Assembly (NCBI GenBank): GCA_030540395.1
Contig: JAUNWI010000012.1
Coordinates: 1 to 64,000 of the forward strand
Direction of reading: 5' to 3'
DNA from: Phascolarctobacterium sp.
GTDB taxonomy: Bacteria > Bacillota > Negativicutes > Acidaminococcales > Acidaminococcaceae
DNA: 64,000 bases
The notes beneath the pieces are model-generated. The model did no database searches. It worked only from the letters and a program-made list of their open reading frames with translations, and had not been told where the DNA came from. This document shows positions 43,076-52,123 of the stretch, one piece after another (position 1 is the first letter of the stretch; the number at the start of each line of letters is the position of its first letter). Made by a program: the position numbers and the translations under genes.

Positions 43076-44107
43076 TTATTTTTTAACTTGCATCAGGTCG
43101 GAGAACTCTTTAACAGTCTTTTCTTTGCTGTCGATGATCTCGAGGTAGTTAACCTTGATACCCTTCTTCAAAGCTTCCTTCGGGGAAGGCAGTTGGAACT
43201 TAGGATCAATCTTAACGTCTTCACGAACGGGGATGGTGCCTTGGTTAGCTACCATTTGTTGTGCTTCTGCTCCCAGCAGGTAGTCAACAAATTTCTTAGC
43301 GGCATCGATTTGCTTGGAGTCTTTGAAAATAGCTACCGGGGAGGGAACTACCAACATTTCGGGCGGATAGCACATCTTAATATGAGCGCCTTTAGCGATC
43401 TTAGCGTTGGTGATATAGTCAACTGCCAGGGATGCAGCCAATTCGCCGGAAGCGGTGTCGTCGATAACTTGGCCGGAGCCTTTGCCTACGCGAGCGCCGT
43501 TAGCCTTCAGGTCTTTGAAGAAGTCGGGGCCAAATTGTTTTTGCAGCAGAGCGATGGACATGTAAGCGGTGCCGGACAGAGCGGGGTTAGCAACTGCAAA
43601 GCCGTTCTTGAATTCGGGTTTCTTCAAATCTGCCCATTGGGTAGGAGCGGTTTTAACTTTATCGGTGTTGATGATGATGCCCAGGGTACCCAGACGAGCA
43701 GCGTGGAAGGATCCATCATAGTCATCAAAGGGGTTAACGATTTCTTTGAATACGGGGCTCTTGTAGTTAGCCAGGATGCCCTCCTTCTTCATTTTGTAGA
43801 AGTCAGGAACCTCACTGGTCCAGATAACGTCAGCCAGAATCTTGCCGCTTTGACGTTCAGCAGCGATTTTAGCCATCAGCTTGCCAGCGCCCGCAGATTG
43901 ATAGTCAACTTTAATGCCCGGGTTTTTCTTTTCGAAACCAGTTACGATACCTTTAATGAGGGATTCCTTCATAGAGGTATAAATGATGAGCTTGTTGCCA
44001 TCAGCTTTGGGAGCAGCAGCTTTCTTTTCGCCACCGCCGCAGCCAGCGAAGAGCATGGAACCAGCCAATACACAAGCCATTGCTACGATACTAGTTTTTT
44101 TCAACAT
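43076..44107 (-). CDS. ABC transporter substrate-binding lipoprotein (FbpA-like)
   Basis: A 343-aa binding protein. The signal peptide ends in the lipobox LFAGC (Cys23). The mature domain begins KLIIYTSMKESLIKGIVTGF and has the pattern of the iron/organophosphate-sugar group (class II fold). The adjacent Tyr-Tyr that binds ferric iron in FbpA is not seen; TAYMS and DYITN are the nearest tyrosines. Iron is therefore doubtful, and sugar-phosphates, phosphonates or other anions are alternatives. AAGGAGG precedes the ATG at 44107. Confidence 0.85.
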   Translation of the reverse strand: MLKKTSIVAMACVLAGSMLFAGCGGGEKKAAAPKADGNKLIIYTSMKESLIKGIVTGFEKKNPGIKVDYQSAGAGKLMAKIAAERQSGKILADVIWTSEVPDFYKMKKEGILANYKSPVFKEIVNPFDDYDGSFHAARLGTLGIIINTDKVKTAPTQWADLKKPEFKNGFAVANPALSGTAYMSIALLQKQFGPDFFKDLKANGARVGKGSGQVIDDTASGELAASLAVDYITNAKIAKGAHIKMCYPPEMLVVPSPVAIFKDSKQIDAAKKFVDYLLGAEAQQMVANQGTIPVREDVKIDPKFQLPSPKEALKKGIKVNYLEIIDSKEKTVKEFSDLMQVKK

Positions 44108-44162
44108 GGATGAAAACCTCCTTGATTTTCCGGCATGAGCGTCCGGTGATTCAACATATTTG

Positions 44163-44199
44163 GTCGGTAAAAAACTGCATGGATGCAGACTCCTCCGAC
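44163..44199 (-). promoter_or_regulatory. Leader hairpin ahead of the binding-protein gene
   Basis: On the minus strand GTCGG...CCGAC encloses a second stem CTGCAT-CC-ATGCAG followed by T6. It begins close to the predicted transcription start. It could be an attenuator; no known riboswitch consensus is apparent. Confidence 0.4.
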
Positions 44200-44213
44200 T
44201 ATTTTCACCCTTA

Positions 44214-44242
44214 AATTTAACATAAATTTTACAAACTTGCAA
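44214..44242 (-). promoter_or_regulatory. Promoter of the ABC transporter operon
   Basis: Minus-strand TTGCAA (44237-44242) and TAAATT (44214-44219), 17 bp apart. No Fur-box consensus is visible. Confidence 0.5.
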
Positions 44243-44364
44243 GTCGATTGTGCGGTTTTGTGTATTTTTTTTACTGTTTTAATGCATGAAGTAGTGTACC
44301 CTGCTTGGCGTATTTATCTTGCAATTAACAATATTACCGAAAATACAAGCTAGGAATAAAAAAG

Positions 44365-44386
44365 GGATGCGCCGTAAGGCGCATCC
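44365..44386 (-). terminator. Terminator of the cold-shock gene
   Basis: GGATGCGCC-GTAA-GGCGCATCC, with the minus strand continuing CTTTTTTA. Confidence 0.9.
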
Positions 44387-44445
44387 AGTGGCAGAAAAGT
44401 ATTAGGAATATGCGTTGTCAAGCTGTACTAAGAATCAGAGTACAG

Positions 44446-44685
44446 TTAATGATAACGCATACGAGGCCGTGGACTGGGAGCAGAGATGGGCTGAACCTCT
44501 TTGGCTTCAAGGCCGCACTTGCCCCTGACAATCTGATAATAAACATCCTGACCGTCGTAGAGTGTACGATAGCCTTCTGCTTTAATGGCAGTATAATGCA
44601 CAAAAATATCTTCTCCATTTTTGGTGGTAATAAAACCATAACCTTTAATGGGATTAAACCAGTGAATTTTTCCTACAAGAATCAT
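44446..44685 (-). CDS. Cold-shock domain protein
   Basis: A 79-aa protein with one cold-shock domain. RNP1 is KGYGFIT and RNP2 is DIFVHY, inside GKIHWFNPIKGYGFI. This is a nucleic-acid-binding beta-barrel that acts as an RNA chaperone. It carries a slightly basic tail (SPRPRMRYH). The ATG at 44685 is eight bases from GGAGG. A single gene with promoter and terminator. Confidence 0.9.
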   Translation of the reverse strand: MILVGKIHWFNPIKGYGFITTKNGEDIFVHYTAIKAEGYRTLYDGQDVYYQIVRGKCGLEAKEVQPISAPSPRPRMRYH

Positions 44686-44740
44686 ATTGCATGCCTCCAT
44701 ATTAAATAGTGGGACTGCAGCTGCTTTAGTCTTCAAATGT

Positions 44741-44769
44741 ATTATAATACAGATTAGAGCCAATAGCAA
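44741..44769 (-). promoter_or_regulatory. Promoter of the cold-shock gene
   Basis: Minus-strand TTGCTA (44764-44769) and TATAAT (44741-44746), 17 bp apart. Confidence 0.7.
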
Positions 44770-44892
44770 TAAAAATCTGAAAATTATACTAAAATTTTTT
44801 CTGCATCAATCGCGAAAAGTTTTCGTGCGTAGCGGCGCGTTTGGAGGTATAATATAATATTAGGTAAATTATAATTATTGTGAGGTAGAAGC

Positions 44893-45531
44893 ATGCGTTT
44901 GAGAAAAAAACCTTGGATTGAAGAAGCTATGAAGGACATAGTGGATGAATATGTCTTTATGCATGATATTGAAAGCTATAAGGGTCATTGGCAGGAAATG
45001 TTCCCTGGCAAGAAGCTGTGCCTTGAGATTGGCTGCGGTAAGGGTCGCTTTACCATCGGTATGGCCGAGCTGTATCCTGACAAGGCCTTTATTGGCATTG
45101 AAACCCAGCACGATATTGCTTATTTTCCCGGTAAGGCGGCTAAGGATAAGCAGCTAAATAATGTACGCATTATTTGTGCCAATGCAGAAAACCTGTTGGA
45201 TTGGTTTGAGCCCGGCGAAATCAAAGAGCTGTATCTGAACTTTAGTGACCCCTGGCCTAAAGCCCGTCATGCGAAGCGTCGCCTGACTCACCGTAATTTC
45301 TTGGCTAAATATGCGCAGCTCTTAGGAAAGGGCGGTCATTTGCGCTTTAAGACCGATAATCGGGGCCTCTTTGATTTTTCTGTAGAGGAATTTAAGGAAT
45401 TTGGTCTGGAAATCATTGCCTTGAGCTATGATTTGCATCACAGTGAATACGAAAATCCCGTGCAAACGGAATATGAGCAGAAATTTAGTGCTTTAGGCAC
45501 ACCCATCAATTTCTGCGAGGTTGTTTTTTAA
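44893..45531 (+). CDS. trmB: tRNA (guanine-N7-)-methyltransferase
   Basis: A 212-aa SAM-dependent enzyme that makes m7G46 in the tRNA variable loop. It has LEIGCGKGRFTIGMAELYP (SAM site) and YLNFSDPWPKARHAKRRLTH, the TrmB signature, near residues 115-135. GAGGT precedes the ATG. It is the first gene of a run with the SEDS/PBP pair, 15 bp upstream. Confidence 0.95.
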   Translation: MRLRKKPWIEEAMKDIVDEYVFMHDIESYKGHWQEMFPGKKLCLEIGCGKGRFTIGMAELYPDKAFIGIETQHDIAYFPGKAAKDKQLNNVRIICANAENLLDWFEPGEIKELYLNFSDPWPKARHAKRRLTHRNFLAKYAQLLGKGGHLRFKTDNRGLFDFSVEEFKEFGLEIIALSYDLHHSEYENPVQTEYEQKFSALGTPINFCEVVF

Positions 45532-45546
45532 TTCAGGTTTAGGCTT

Positions 45547-46749
45547 ATGAATAAGAGCTTTTTAAAGTTTTGGAACAATCCCTGCCAGCTAATCTATATG
45601 GTGATGTTTTTATTGGTGCTGATTGGCGGAATCAACGTTTTCAGTGCTAGCTTTGTCATGGCTCGGGATATGACTGGCAGTGGTGTTTATTTTTTAAAGC
45701 GCTATTTTCTTTTTGCTTTGTTGGGCTTTTGTGGTATGGCCTTTGTGCGTCGGGTGGGCTACAAGGCTTGGCTCAACCGCAGACCTTTATGGGCCTTTTA
45801 TATCATTGTTTTTATGATGCTCCTGTACGTGGATGCGGTGGGCATTGCGACTAAGGGTGCATCCCGCTGGATTTATTTGGGTCCCATTTCGATTCAGCCG
45901 TCAGAATTTGCCAAGCTGTCCGTAATTATGCTGGCCTCCAAGTATTTGGGCAATATGCTGCGCAAAGGGCAAAGGGTAAGCTTTTTTGCCAAGGGCGACC
46001 ATCGTTTGGTTTTGGCAGCCACCTTTATTTCTGGTGTTTTGGTTTATAAGCAGCCAGATTTGGGTACGGCGGCGATTATTGTAGCTTTGGTACTGGGCGT
46101 GTATATTATCGCCGGTGTACCTAAGTGGCAGGTGCTCGGTATTTTGGGTGGAGTAGGCGCCTTGGCCGTGGTAGGCACCCTTGCCTCCAGCTATCGTATG
46201 GAGCGCGTGCAGGTGTGGTTTGACCCCTGGATCGACCCGCGTGGTAAGGGCTACCAGATGGTGCAGTCTCTTTTGGCTATTGGCAGTGGTGGCTTGACCG
46301 GTACCCATTGGGGGCATGGCGCTGGCAAATTTTTCTATCTGCCCGAGGCTCACACTGACTTTGCGTTTGCGATTTTTTGTCAGGAAAATGGCTTTATCGG
46401 AGCTATGATCCTGTTGTTGTTGTTTGCGTTGTTAGGCCTGGCCTTTTGTACGATTACCATCAATGCTCGTGATAGACGGGGCTTTTTGTTGGCTGGTGGC
46501 GTAACCTTTTTGATTATTGGGCAGGCGGTAGCCAATATGGCCATGGTGTGCGGCATTTTGCCGGTTATTGGCGTGCCCTTAATCTTCATCAGCTATGGCG
46601 GTAGCTCCATGGTGCTGTCCATGGCGGCGATTGGTCTTTTGCTTTCGGTATACGACGATGAGGTCAGGGAGGCAGAGCAGGACGCCATGCCTCCCGAGGA
46701 GCGGCGAGATAATTTGCGCATGGTGCGCAATGAGAGGTGGCGCTCATGA
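45547..46749 (+). CDS. SEDS peptidoglycan polymerase, FtsW/RodA family
   Basis: A 400-aa membrane protein with about ten segments. The SEDS motifs WIYLGPISIQPSEFAKLSVI and GLTGTHWGHGAGKFFYLPEAHTDFAF-type blocks (residues about 95-115 and 255-280) are present. It polymerises lipid II glycan strands and needs a class B PBP, which the next gene supplies. Division (FtsW) versus elongation (RodA) cannot be settled by sequence alone. Its stop overlaps the next ATG (ATGA). Confidence 0.9.
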   Translation: MNKSFLKFWNNPCQLIYMVMFLLVLIGGINVFSASFVMARDMTGSGVYFLKRYFLFALLGFCGMAFVRRVGYKAWLNRRPLWAFYIIVFMMLLYVDAVGIATKGASRWIYLGPISIQPSEFAKLSVIMLASKYLGNMLRKGQRVSFFAKGDHRLVLAATFISGVLVYKQPDLGTAAIIVALVLGVYIIAGVPKWQVLGILGGVGALAVVGTLASSYRMERVQVWFDPWIDPRGKGYQMVQSLLAIGSGGLTGTHWGHGAGKFFYLPEAHTDFAFAIFCQENGFIGAMILLLLFALLGLAFCTITINARDRRGFLLAGGVTFLIIGQAVANMAMVCGILPVIGVPLIFISYGGSSMVLSMAAIGLLLSVYDDEVREAEQDAMPPEERRDNLRMVRNERWRS

Positions 46750-48776
46750 AAAGATTCACACTAAATGATGGACGCATACGCTTTGGCGGCTTGTGCCTTT
46801 TGCTGTTGTTGGTCTTTGTTGGCGTTATTGCCCGCTTAGGCTGGCTACAGATTGTGCGCTCCGAGGACTTGCGCAAGCAAAGCGATAACCAGCTGACTGC
46901 AGATTTGACGCAAAAGCATCCCCGCGGTCGCATCGTCGACCGCGAGGGTGAAGAGCTTGCAGTAAGCATCATGACGGGCTCCTTATATGTGGACCCAGAG
47001 GGTATGAGCGACGATTCCTTGGTGAGCAAGGCGCAGCCCCGCAGGGATGCGCGGCGCATCGCGGCAGATTTGTTGGCCCCGGTGTTGAAGATGGACAAGG
47101 AAAGGCTTTATGGCATTTTCACTGGCGGTGGTCGCTTTGTGTGGCTCAAACGTACCATGGATCCCAAGGATGAGGAGAAGGTACGCAAGATTATTAAGGA
47201 TAATAAGCTGCCGGGCCTGCACTTTTTGGAGGAAAGCAAACGATATTATACTAAGAAACGTACTGCTGCCCAAATTTTGGGCTTTATTGGCACCGATGAT
47301 GTGGGCCTTAGTGGTATTGAATACCAGCTCAACGATATCTTAAAGGGTAAGGATAGCAAGTATTCCCTTATGGTGGATGCGGCTGGACAGCAAATATTAG
47401 GCAGCCTGATTAATGATGATCCCCAGGACATGCAAAAGAAGCAGGAGCAGCTGCCCACGGTGTATTTGACCTTGGACAGCAAAATGCAGTATGTGCTGGA
47501 GGATGCCATGGATGACGCCATTGCCAGAACCCAGGCCAAGGGTGCGGCGGCGATCATCATGGATCCTTATACGGGTGAGATTTTGGGTATGGCCTCCCGT
47601 CCTACCTTTGATCCCAATCATTTCCATAAATATAGCCAGGAGTCCTGGAATAACAAGGCTGTTTCTATGATTTACGAGCCTGGCTCCGTTTTCAAGCCTA
47701 TTGTGGGCTGCATGGGCCTAACCGAGGGTATTATTTCGCCTAACACCATTTTTAATGATGCCGGCAGCATTCGCATTGCTGACCGTATTATTCATAACTG
47801 GGATGGCGAGGGCTTGGGCTATGTGCCCTTTTCCACAATTATCAAATTCTCTATTAACACAGGCATGGTGCAGCTGGGCATGAGCCTTGGTGCGGACAGA
47901 CTCATCAGCTACGCGAAAAAGTTTGGCTTTGGCTCTCCCACGGGCATTGATTTGCCGGGCGAGGAATACGGCATTTTATATGACCCCAAAATGATGTACG
48001 AGCCTGACGTGGCCACCATGGCTATTGGTCAGGGCATTGCGGTAACACCAATTCAGGTGTTGCGGGCTATTTGCGCTATTGCTAATGGGGGCGAGCTTTT
48101 AAAGCCCTATATTATTAAAAAGATTGTGGCTCCTGATGGCAGCATTATTAAGGAAGGTCAAAAGGAGGTAGTGCGTAATGTAATTACTCCCGAGGTGGCC
48201 GCGCAAATGCGTGCTATGATGGAAAAGGTGGTCAGCGAGGGTGGCGGCAAAACGGCGGCCATTAAGGGCTATCGCATTGCCGGCAAAACAGGTACAGCCG
48301 AAAAGCTGGCTGAGGGCGGCGGCTACGCCGCCGGCAAGTACATTGCTTCCTTCGTAGGCTTTGTGCCGGCAGATAAGCCCAAATACGCTATGCTGGTTAT
48401 GCTGGATACGCCCCAGGGTGCCTTCTATGGCTCCCAGGTCAGCGCGCCCATTTTCCGTGATACGCTGCAGCAGATTCTTGTTGCCAAGGGTATTCAGCCT
48501 ACCAATCGCGAGGGCCTGCCCTCCTTTGATATGATGAATGACGCAGCTGCCAAAGTGAAGGCCAAGCCCAAAAAGATGCCGCAAATCCTGCTTTTGCCCA
48601 ATGGTAAAATTAAGCTGCCCGACTTTAAGGGTATTGATATGCGCTATACGGCGGAGCTTTTGCAGCAGGGGCATCTCAGGCTTAAGCCCTATGGCAGCGG
48701 CAGCGCCTATCAGCAGCGTCCGACTCCGGGCACGGAGGTGGCGGAGGGGACTACAGTTGAGGTTTGGTTTAACTAA
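46746..48776 (+). CDS. Class B penicillin-binding protein with PASTA domain
   Basis: A 676-aa transpeptidase. After one N-terminal membrane anchor comes the PBP dimer region, then the catalytic domain with the nucleophile Ser314 in PGSVFKP, SIN in IKFSINTGM, and KTGTAEK. The last 65 residues (LPDFKGIDMRYTAELLQQG...) are a PASTA repeat. It crosslinks strands made by the SEDS partner encoded immediately upstream. GAGAGGTGG precedes the ATG. PBP2b/FtsI/SpoVD-type. Confidence 0.92.
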   Translation: MKRFTLNDGRIRFGGLCLLLLLVFVGVIARLGWLQIVRSEDLRKQSDNQLTADLTQKHPRGRIVDREGEELAVSIMTGSLYVDPEGMSDDSLVSKAQPRRDARRIAADLLAPVLKMDKERLYGIFTGGGRFVWLKRTMDPKDEEKVRKIIKDNKLPGLHFLEESKRYYTKKRTAAQILGFIGTDDVGLSGIEYQLNDILKGKDSKYSLMVDAAGQQILGSLINDDPQDMQKKQEQLPTVYLTLDSKMQYVLEDAMDDAIARTQAKGAAAIIMDPYTGEILGMASRPTFDPNHFHKYSQESWNNKAVSMIYEPGSVFKPIVGCMGLTEGIISPNTIFNDAGSIRIADRIIHNWDGEGLGYVPFSTIIKFSINTGMVQLGMSLGADRLISYAKKFGFGSPTGIDLPGEEYGILYDPKMMYEPDVATMAIGQGIAVTPIQVLRAICAIANGGELLKPYIIKKIVAPDGSIIKEGQKEVVRNVITPEVAAQMRAMMEKVVSEGGGKTAAIKGYRIAGKTGTAEKLAEGGGYAAGKYIASFVGFVPADKPKYAMLVMLDTPQGAFYGSQVSAPIFRDTLQQILVAKGIQPTNREGLPSFDMMNDAAAKVKAKPKKMPQILLLPNGKIKLPDFKGIDMRYTAELLQQGHLRLKPYGSGSAYQQRPTPGTEVAEGTTVEVWFN

Positions 48777-48890
48777 AGTATACAGAATTATTTTAGCTTG
48801 TAGCAGGAAAAAACAGGCTCTAAGCAGAATGCTATAGGATAATCCTTTGCACTATACATAAATTTTCCAAGTATCCTGAGGAGGTAGATT

Positions 48891-50561
48891 ATGTTATCCG
48901 ATATTGAAATTGCTCAACAAGCAAAAATGCAAAAAATCACTGATGTGGCTGCTAAGCTTGGCATCAGCGAGGATGATATTGAATTATACGGTCGCTACAA
49001 GGCTAAATTATCCATGGATTTGATTCGTCGCATGGAAAACGAAAAGCCTGGCAAGCTGGTGCTGGTTACCGCCATCACTCCGACTCCGGCTGGTGAAGGC
49101 AAGTCCACCACCACTGTTGGCTTGGCTCAAGGCCTGCACAAAATTGGCAAAAGGGTTATCGTGGCTTTGCGCGAGCCCTCCCTGGGTCCCTGCATGGGCA
49201 TTAAGGGCGGCGCTGCCGGTGGCGGCTATTCCCAAGTAGTACCCATGGAGGATATCAACCTGCACTTTACGGGTGACTTCCATGCTATTACCAGCGCTCA
49301 TATGCTGCTGTCCGCTATGCTGGACAACCACATCCAACAGGGCAATGCTCTGAATATTGATCCGCGCCGCATTGTGTGGAAGCGCGTTGTGGATATGAAC
49401 GACCGCGAGCTGCGCAATATCGTAGTAGGCTTGGGTGGCAAGGCGCATGGCGTGCCTCGTCAGGACGGCTTTGATATTACTGTGGCCTCCGAGGTTATGG
49501 CAATTTTGTGCTTGGCAAGCAGCCTGCATGACCTTAAGGAGCGCCTGAGCAAGATTATCGTGGCTTATGATTATAGCGGAAACCCTGTAACTGCCGGTCA
49601 AATCAAAGCACATGGTGCTATGGCAGCACTGTTGAAGGATGCTATTAAGCCCAATCTGGTACAAACCTTGGAGAATGTGCCCGCTATTATCCATGGCGGT
49701 CCCTTTGCCAATATTGCCCATGGCTGTAACAGCGTTATGGCAACCAAGACCTGCATGAAGCTGGCTGATTATACTATCACCGAGGCAGGCTTTGGTGCTG
49801 ATTTGGGCGCTGAAAAATTCTTTGATATTAAATGCCGTTATGCAGGCCTGAAGCCCGATGCCGTTGTTATCGTAGCAACTGTACGCGCTTTGAAAATGCA
49901 CGGCGGTGTGCCCAAGACCGAGCTCAAGACTCCGAATGTGGAGGCTGTGAAGGCAGGCCTGTGCAACCTAGAAAAGCACATCGAAAACGTAAAGAAGTTT
50001 GGCGTGCCTGCTGTAGTAGCTATCAACATCTTCGCGCAGGACACTGCGGAAGAGCTGGAGGCAGTGCGTGAGCATTGCGCTAAGCACGGCGTGAATGTGG
50101 CCCTGTCCGACGTCTTTGCAAAAGGCGGCGAGGGCGGCATCGAGCTGGCTAAAGAGGTTGTGGCTTTGGCTGAAAGCGGCAAGGCCGACTTCAAGCCCAT
50201 CTATGAGCTGGATATGCCCCTGAAGACTAAAATTGAAACCATTGCCAAGGAAATTTACGGTGCTGATGGTGTAAACTATACTAAAGAGGCTGACAAGGCT
50301 TTGAAGGAATTTGAAGCTCTGGGCTATGGCAATTTGCCGATTTGCATGGCTAAAACCCAGTATTCCTTCTCTGATGACCAAACCCTGCTTGGTCGCCCCA
50401 GCGGCTTTACTATTACTATTAAAAACTGCCGCATTGCCGCAGGCGCAGGCTTTGTGGTTGTGCTGACCGGTGATATTATGACCATGCCCGGTCTGCCCAA
50501 GGTTCCCGCTGCAGAAAAGATCGACGTGAGCGATGAAGGCGTCATCAGCGGCCTGTTCTAA
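48891..50561 (+). CDS. fhs: Formate-tetrahydrofolate ligase
   Basis: A 556-aa ATP-dependent ligase making 10-formyl-THF from formate. The P-loop is [41 protein letters not shown] (residues about 98-121) and [12 protein letters not shown] are family motifs. Typical length. It lies 39 bp ahead of folD. In anaerobes it allows formate to feed the folate C1 pool used by panB and purine synthesis. Confidence 0.97.
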   Translation: MLSDIEIAQQAKMQKITDVAAKLGISEDDIELYGRYKAKLSMDLIRRMENEKPGKLVLVTAITPTPAGEGKSTTTVGLAQGLHKIGKRVIVALREPSLGPCMGIKGGAAGGGYSQVVPMEDINLHFTGDFHAITSAHMLLSAMLDNHIQQGNALNIDPRRIVWKRVVDMNDRELRNIVVGLGGKAHGVPRQDGFDITVASEVMAILCLASSLHDLKERLSKIIVAYDYSGNPVTAGQIKAHGAMAALLKDAIKPNLVQTLENVPAIIHGGPFANIAHGCNSVMATKTCMKLADYTITEAGFGADLGAEKFFDIKCRYAGLKPDAVVIVATVRALKMHGGVPKTELKTPNVEAVKAGLCNLEKHIENVKKFGVPAVVAINIFAQDTAEELEAVREHCAKHGVNVALSDVFAKGGEGGIELAKEVVALAESGKADFKPIYELDMPLKTKIETIAKEIYGADGVNYTKEADKALKEFEALGYGNLPICMAKTQYSFSDDQTLLGRPSGFTITIKNCRIAAGAGFVVVLTGDIMTMPGLPKVPAAEKIDVSDEGVISGLF

Positions 50562-50600
50562 TTGGTCAAGATGTTTTTAAGGTTTTTGAGGTGAATTATA

Positions 50601-51431
50601 ATGGATACTATGTTGATGAGGGGTAAACCTGTCAGTGATGTGTACCGTGAGATGATAACAGAAAAAATCGTTGCAGCAAAGCAGCGAGGTCTCCTGGTAA
50701 CACTGGCTATTGTGGTAGTGGGTGATGACCCTGCTTCCCATGTGTACAAGAACAGGTTAGTAAAATTAATTGAAGGCTTAGGCGGTGCTGCCAAGGTAAT
50801 CGAGCTGCCGGGCACTGCCAATGAAGAAGATGTTATCGGCGTAGTGAAAAAGCTGAACCGTAACCGTTATGTGACGGGCATTCTGCCCATGATGCCCATG
50901 CCCAAGCATATCAATGGTGATGCGGTGGGCGCAGCGGTATCTCCCAACAAGGATGTGGACTGCCTGAATCCTCAAAACAGCGGCGATGTGTTTATGGGTC
51001 GCAGCAAATGGGCGGCCTGCACCCCCAGGGCTTGCATGGCTACCCTGGAGCATTATGGCATCGAGCTGGAGGGCAAAAATGTGGTGGTTATTGGTCGTAG
51101 CAATGTGGTGGGCAAGCCTGTGGCTGTGCTGCTGCTGCAAAAGAATGCTACGGTGACAGTGTGCCATTCCCGTACTAAAAATTTGCCGGAGCTGCTGAAG
51201 ACCGCGGATGTGATTGTAGCTGCTGTGGGCAAGCCTTGCTTTGTAAAGCCAGAGATGGTTAAGGAAGGCGTGGTCATTGTGGATGTGGGCATCAATGCTG
51301 TGGGGGATAAGCTCGTGGGCGATGTGGACCCTGCTGTGGGCGCAAAGGCCAGCGCCTTTACTCCTGTACCCGGTGGCATCGGTGTGGTCAGCAATATGAT
51401 GGTTATGGAGTGCTTAACCCGTAATTTGTAG
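50601..51431 (+). CDS. folD: FolD-family methylene-THF dehydrogenase, catalytic residues altered
   Basis: A 276-aa protein with the FolD fold: GDDPASHVY, TPRACMATLEHYGI, the NADP site VVVIGRSNVVGKPVAVLLL, and FTPVPGGIGVVSNMMVME. Bifunctional FolD uses a Lys four residues after that Tyr (Lys54 in E. coli) and a Gln in VQLPLP (Gln98). Here they are Leu53 and Met97 (LPMMPMP). Both support cyclohydrolase chemistry, so this protein may be a dehydrogenase only, needing another cyclohydrolase. It is cotranscribed with fhs. Confidence 0.85.
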   Translation: MDTMLMRGKPVSDVYREMITEKIVAAKQRGLLVTLAIVVVGDDPASHVYKNRLVKLIEGLGGAAKVIELPGTANEEDVIGVVKKLNRNRYVTGILPMMPMPKHINGDAVGAAVSPNKDVDCLNPQNSGDVFMGRSKWAACTPRACMATLEHYGIELEGKNVVVIGRSNVVGKPVAVLLLQKNATVTVCHSRTKNLPELLKTADVIVAAVGKPCFVKPEMVKEGVVIVDVGINAVGDKLVGDVDPAVGAKASAFTPVPGGIGVVSNMMVMECLTRNL

Positions 51432-51442
51432 AAGGAAGTACT

Positions 51443-51865
51443 ATGAGATATTTTTGGCTGCTTTTGGCTGTAGTGTTGGCCCTGTTGATTTTCGTTAATT
51501 CCTCCATGCCCGCTGCAGCTTCCAGTAAGCTTAGCGGCTTCGCCGCTCAGCTGGTATTAGAGCTGGGCCGCATTTTGGATATTTCCCTAAAGGGGAATGT
51601 GGAGCATACCATTCGCAAGCTGGCACATTTTTTGGAATTTGCCTGCCTGGGCCTTTTGTGGTGCAAGGCTTTTGCCAGCTTCCATGTGAGCAATCGCACT
51701 TCTAATGGGTACATACTTTTGTTCTGCCTGTTGGCAGCAGTTGTGGATGAATACATCCAGCTTTCCAGTCCTGGAAGGGATGGCAAGGTGCTGGATGTGC
51801 TGTTGGATTTTAGTGGCGCTTTATGTGCCTGGCTGTGGTATCGCATTGTGCAGTGGTGTGAATAG
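51443..51865 (+). CDS. VanZ-family membrane protein
   Basis: A 140-aa protein with four membrane segments and the VanZ hallmarks KLAHFLEFACLGLLW and DEYIQLSSPGRDGKVLDVLLDF (residues about 90-111). VanZ confers low-level teicoplanin resistance in enterococci; the role of chromosomal relatives is unclear. GAAGG lies ahead of the ATG, 12 bp after folD, so it is probably cotranscribed with it. Confidence 0.85.
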   Translation: MRYFWLLLAVVLALLIFVNSSMPAAASSKLSGFAAQLVLELGRILDISLKGNVEHTIRKLAHFLEFACLGLLWCKAFASFHVSNRTSNGYILLFCLLAAVVDEYIQLSSPGRDGKVLDVLLDFSGALCAWLWYRIVQWCE

Positions 51866-51891
51866 TCGCAATTGTAGTTTTAAAGTAGTTG

Positions 51892-51919
51892 AAGCCGTTG
51901 CCGCAAGGCAACGGCTTTT
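51892..51919 (+). terminator. Terminator of fhs-folD-vanZ
   Basis: AAGCCGTTGCC-GCAA-GGCAACGGCTT, then TTT. Confidence 0.9.
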
Positions 51920-51947
51920 TGCTCTGTACAATTGTGTATACTACATA

Positions 51948-51979
51948 GAATAAATGCACATTGTAAAATGTATTTATTC
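51948..51979. promoter_or_regulatory. Long palindrome upstream of pckA
   Basis: GAATAAAT (51948-51955) pairs with ATTTATTC (51972-51979). ACATT (51958-51962) pairs with AATGT (51967-51971) around GTAA, leaving GC unpaired on the left. It lies about 145 bp before pckA and could be an operator or a 5'-leader hairpin. The rest of the gap to 52123 shows no other clear element. Confidence 0.45.
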
Positions 51980-52123
51980 GGAGTAAAATGAGAATATACA
52001 ATAAAATGAACCAACTTAAGTGGTAAGATGATGAGTTAAAAGGCTGGTTGCCTGTGAAGGTAGCAAGTAATGCTTTCAAAGCAAGTACATAAAGGGGAAA
52101 TCTACACGAGTGGAGTGATAAAC

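Noticed and set aside
44163-44242. A possible Fur box or TPP riboswitch before the ABC transporter.
   Set aside because: No GATAATGATAATC-like site and no CTGAGA/ACCTGA-type TPP core is present.
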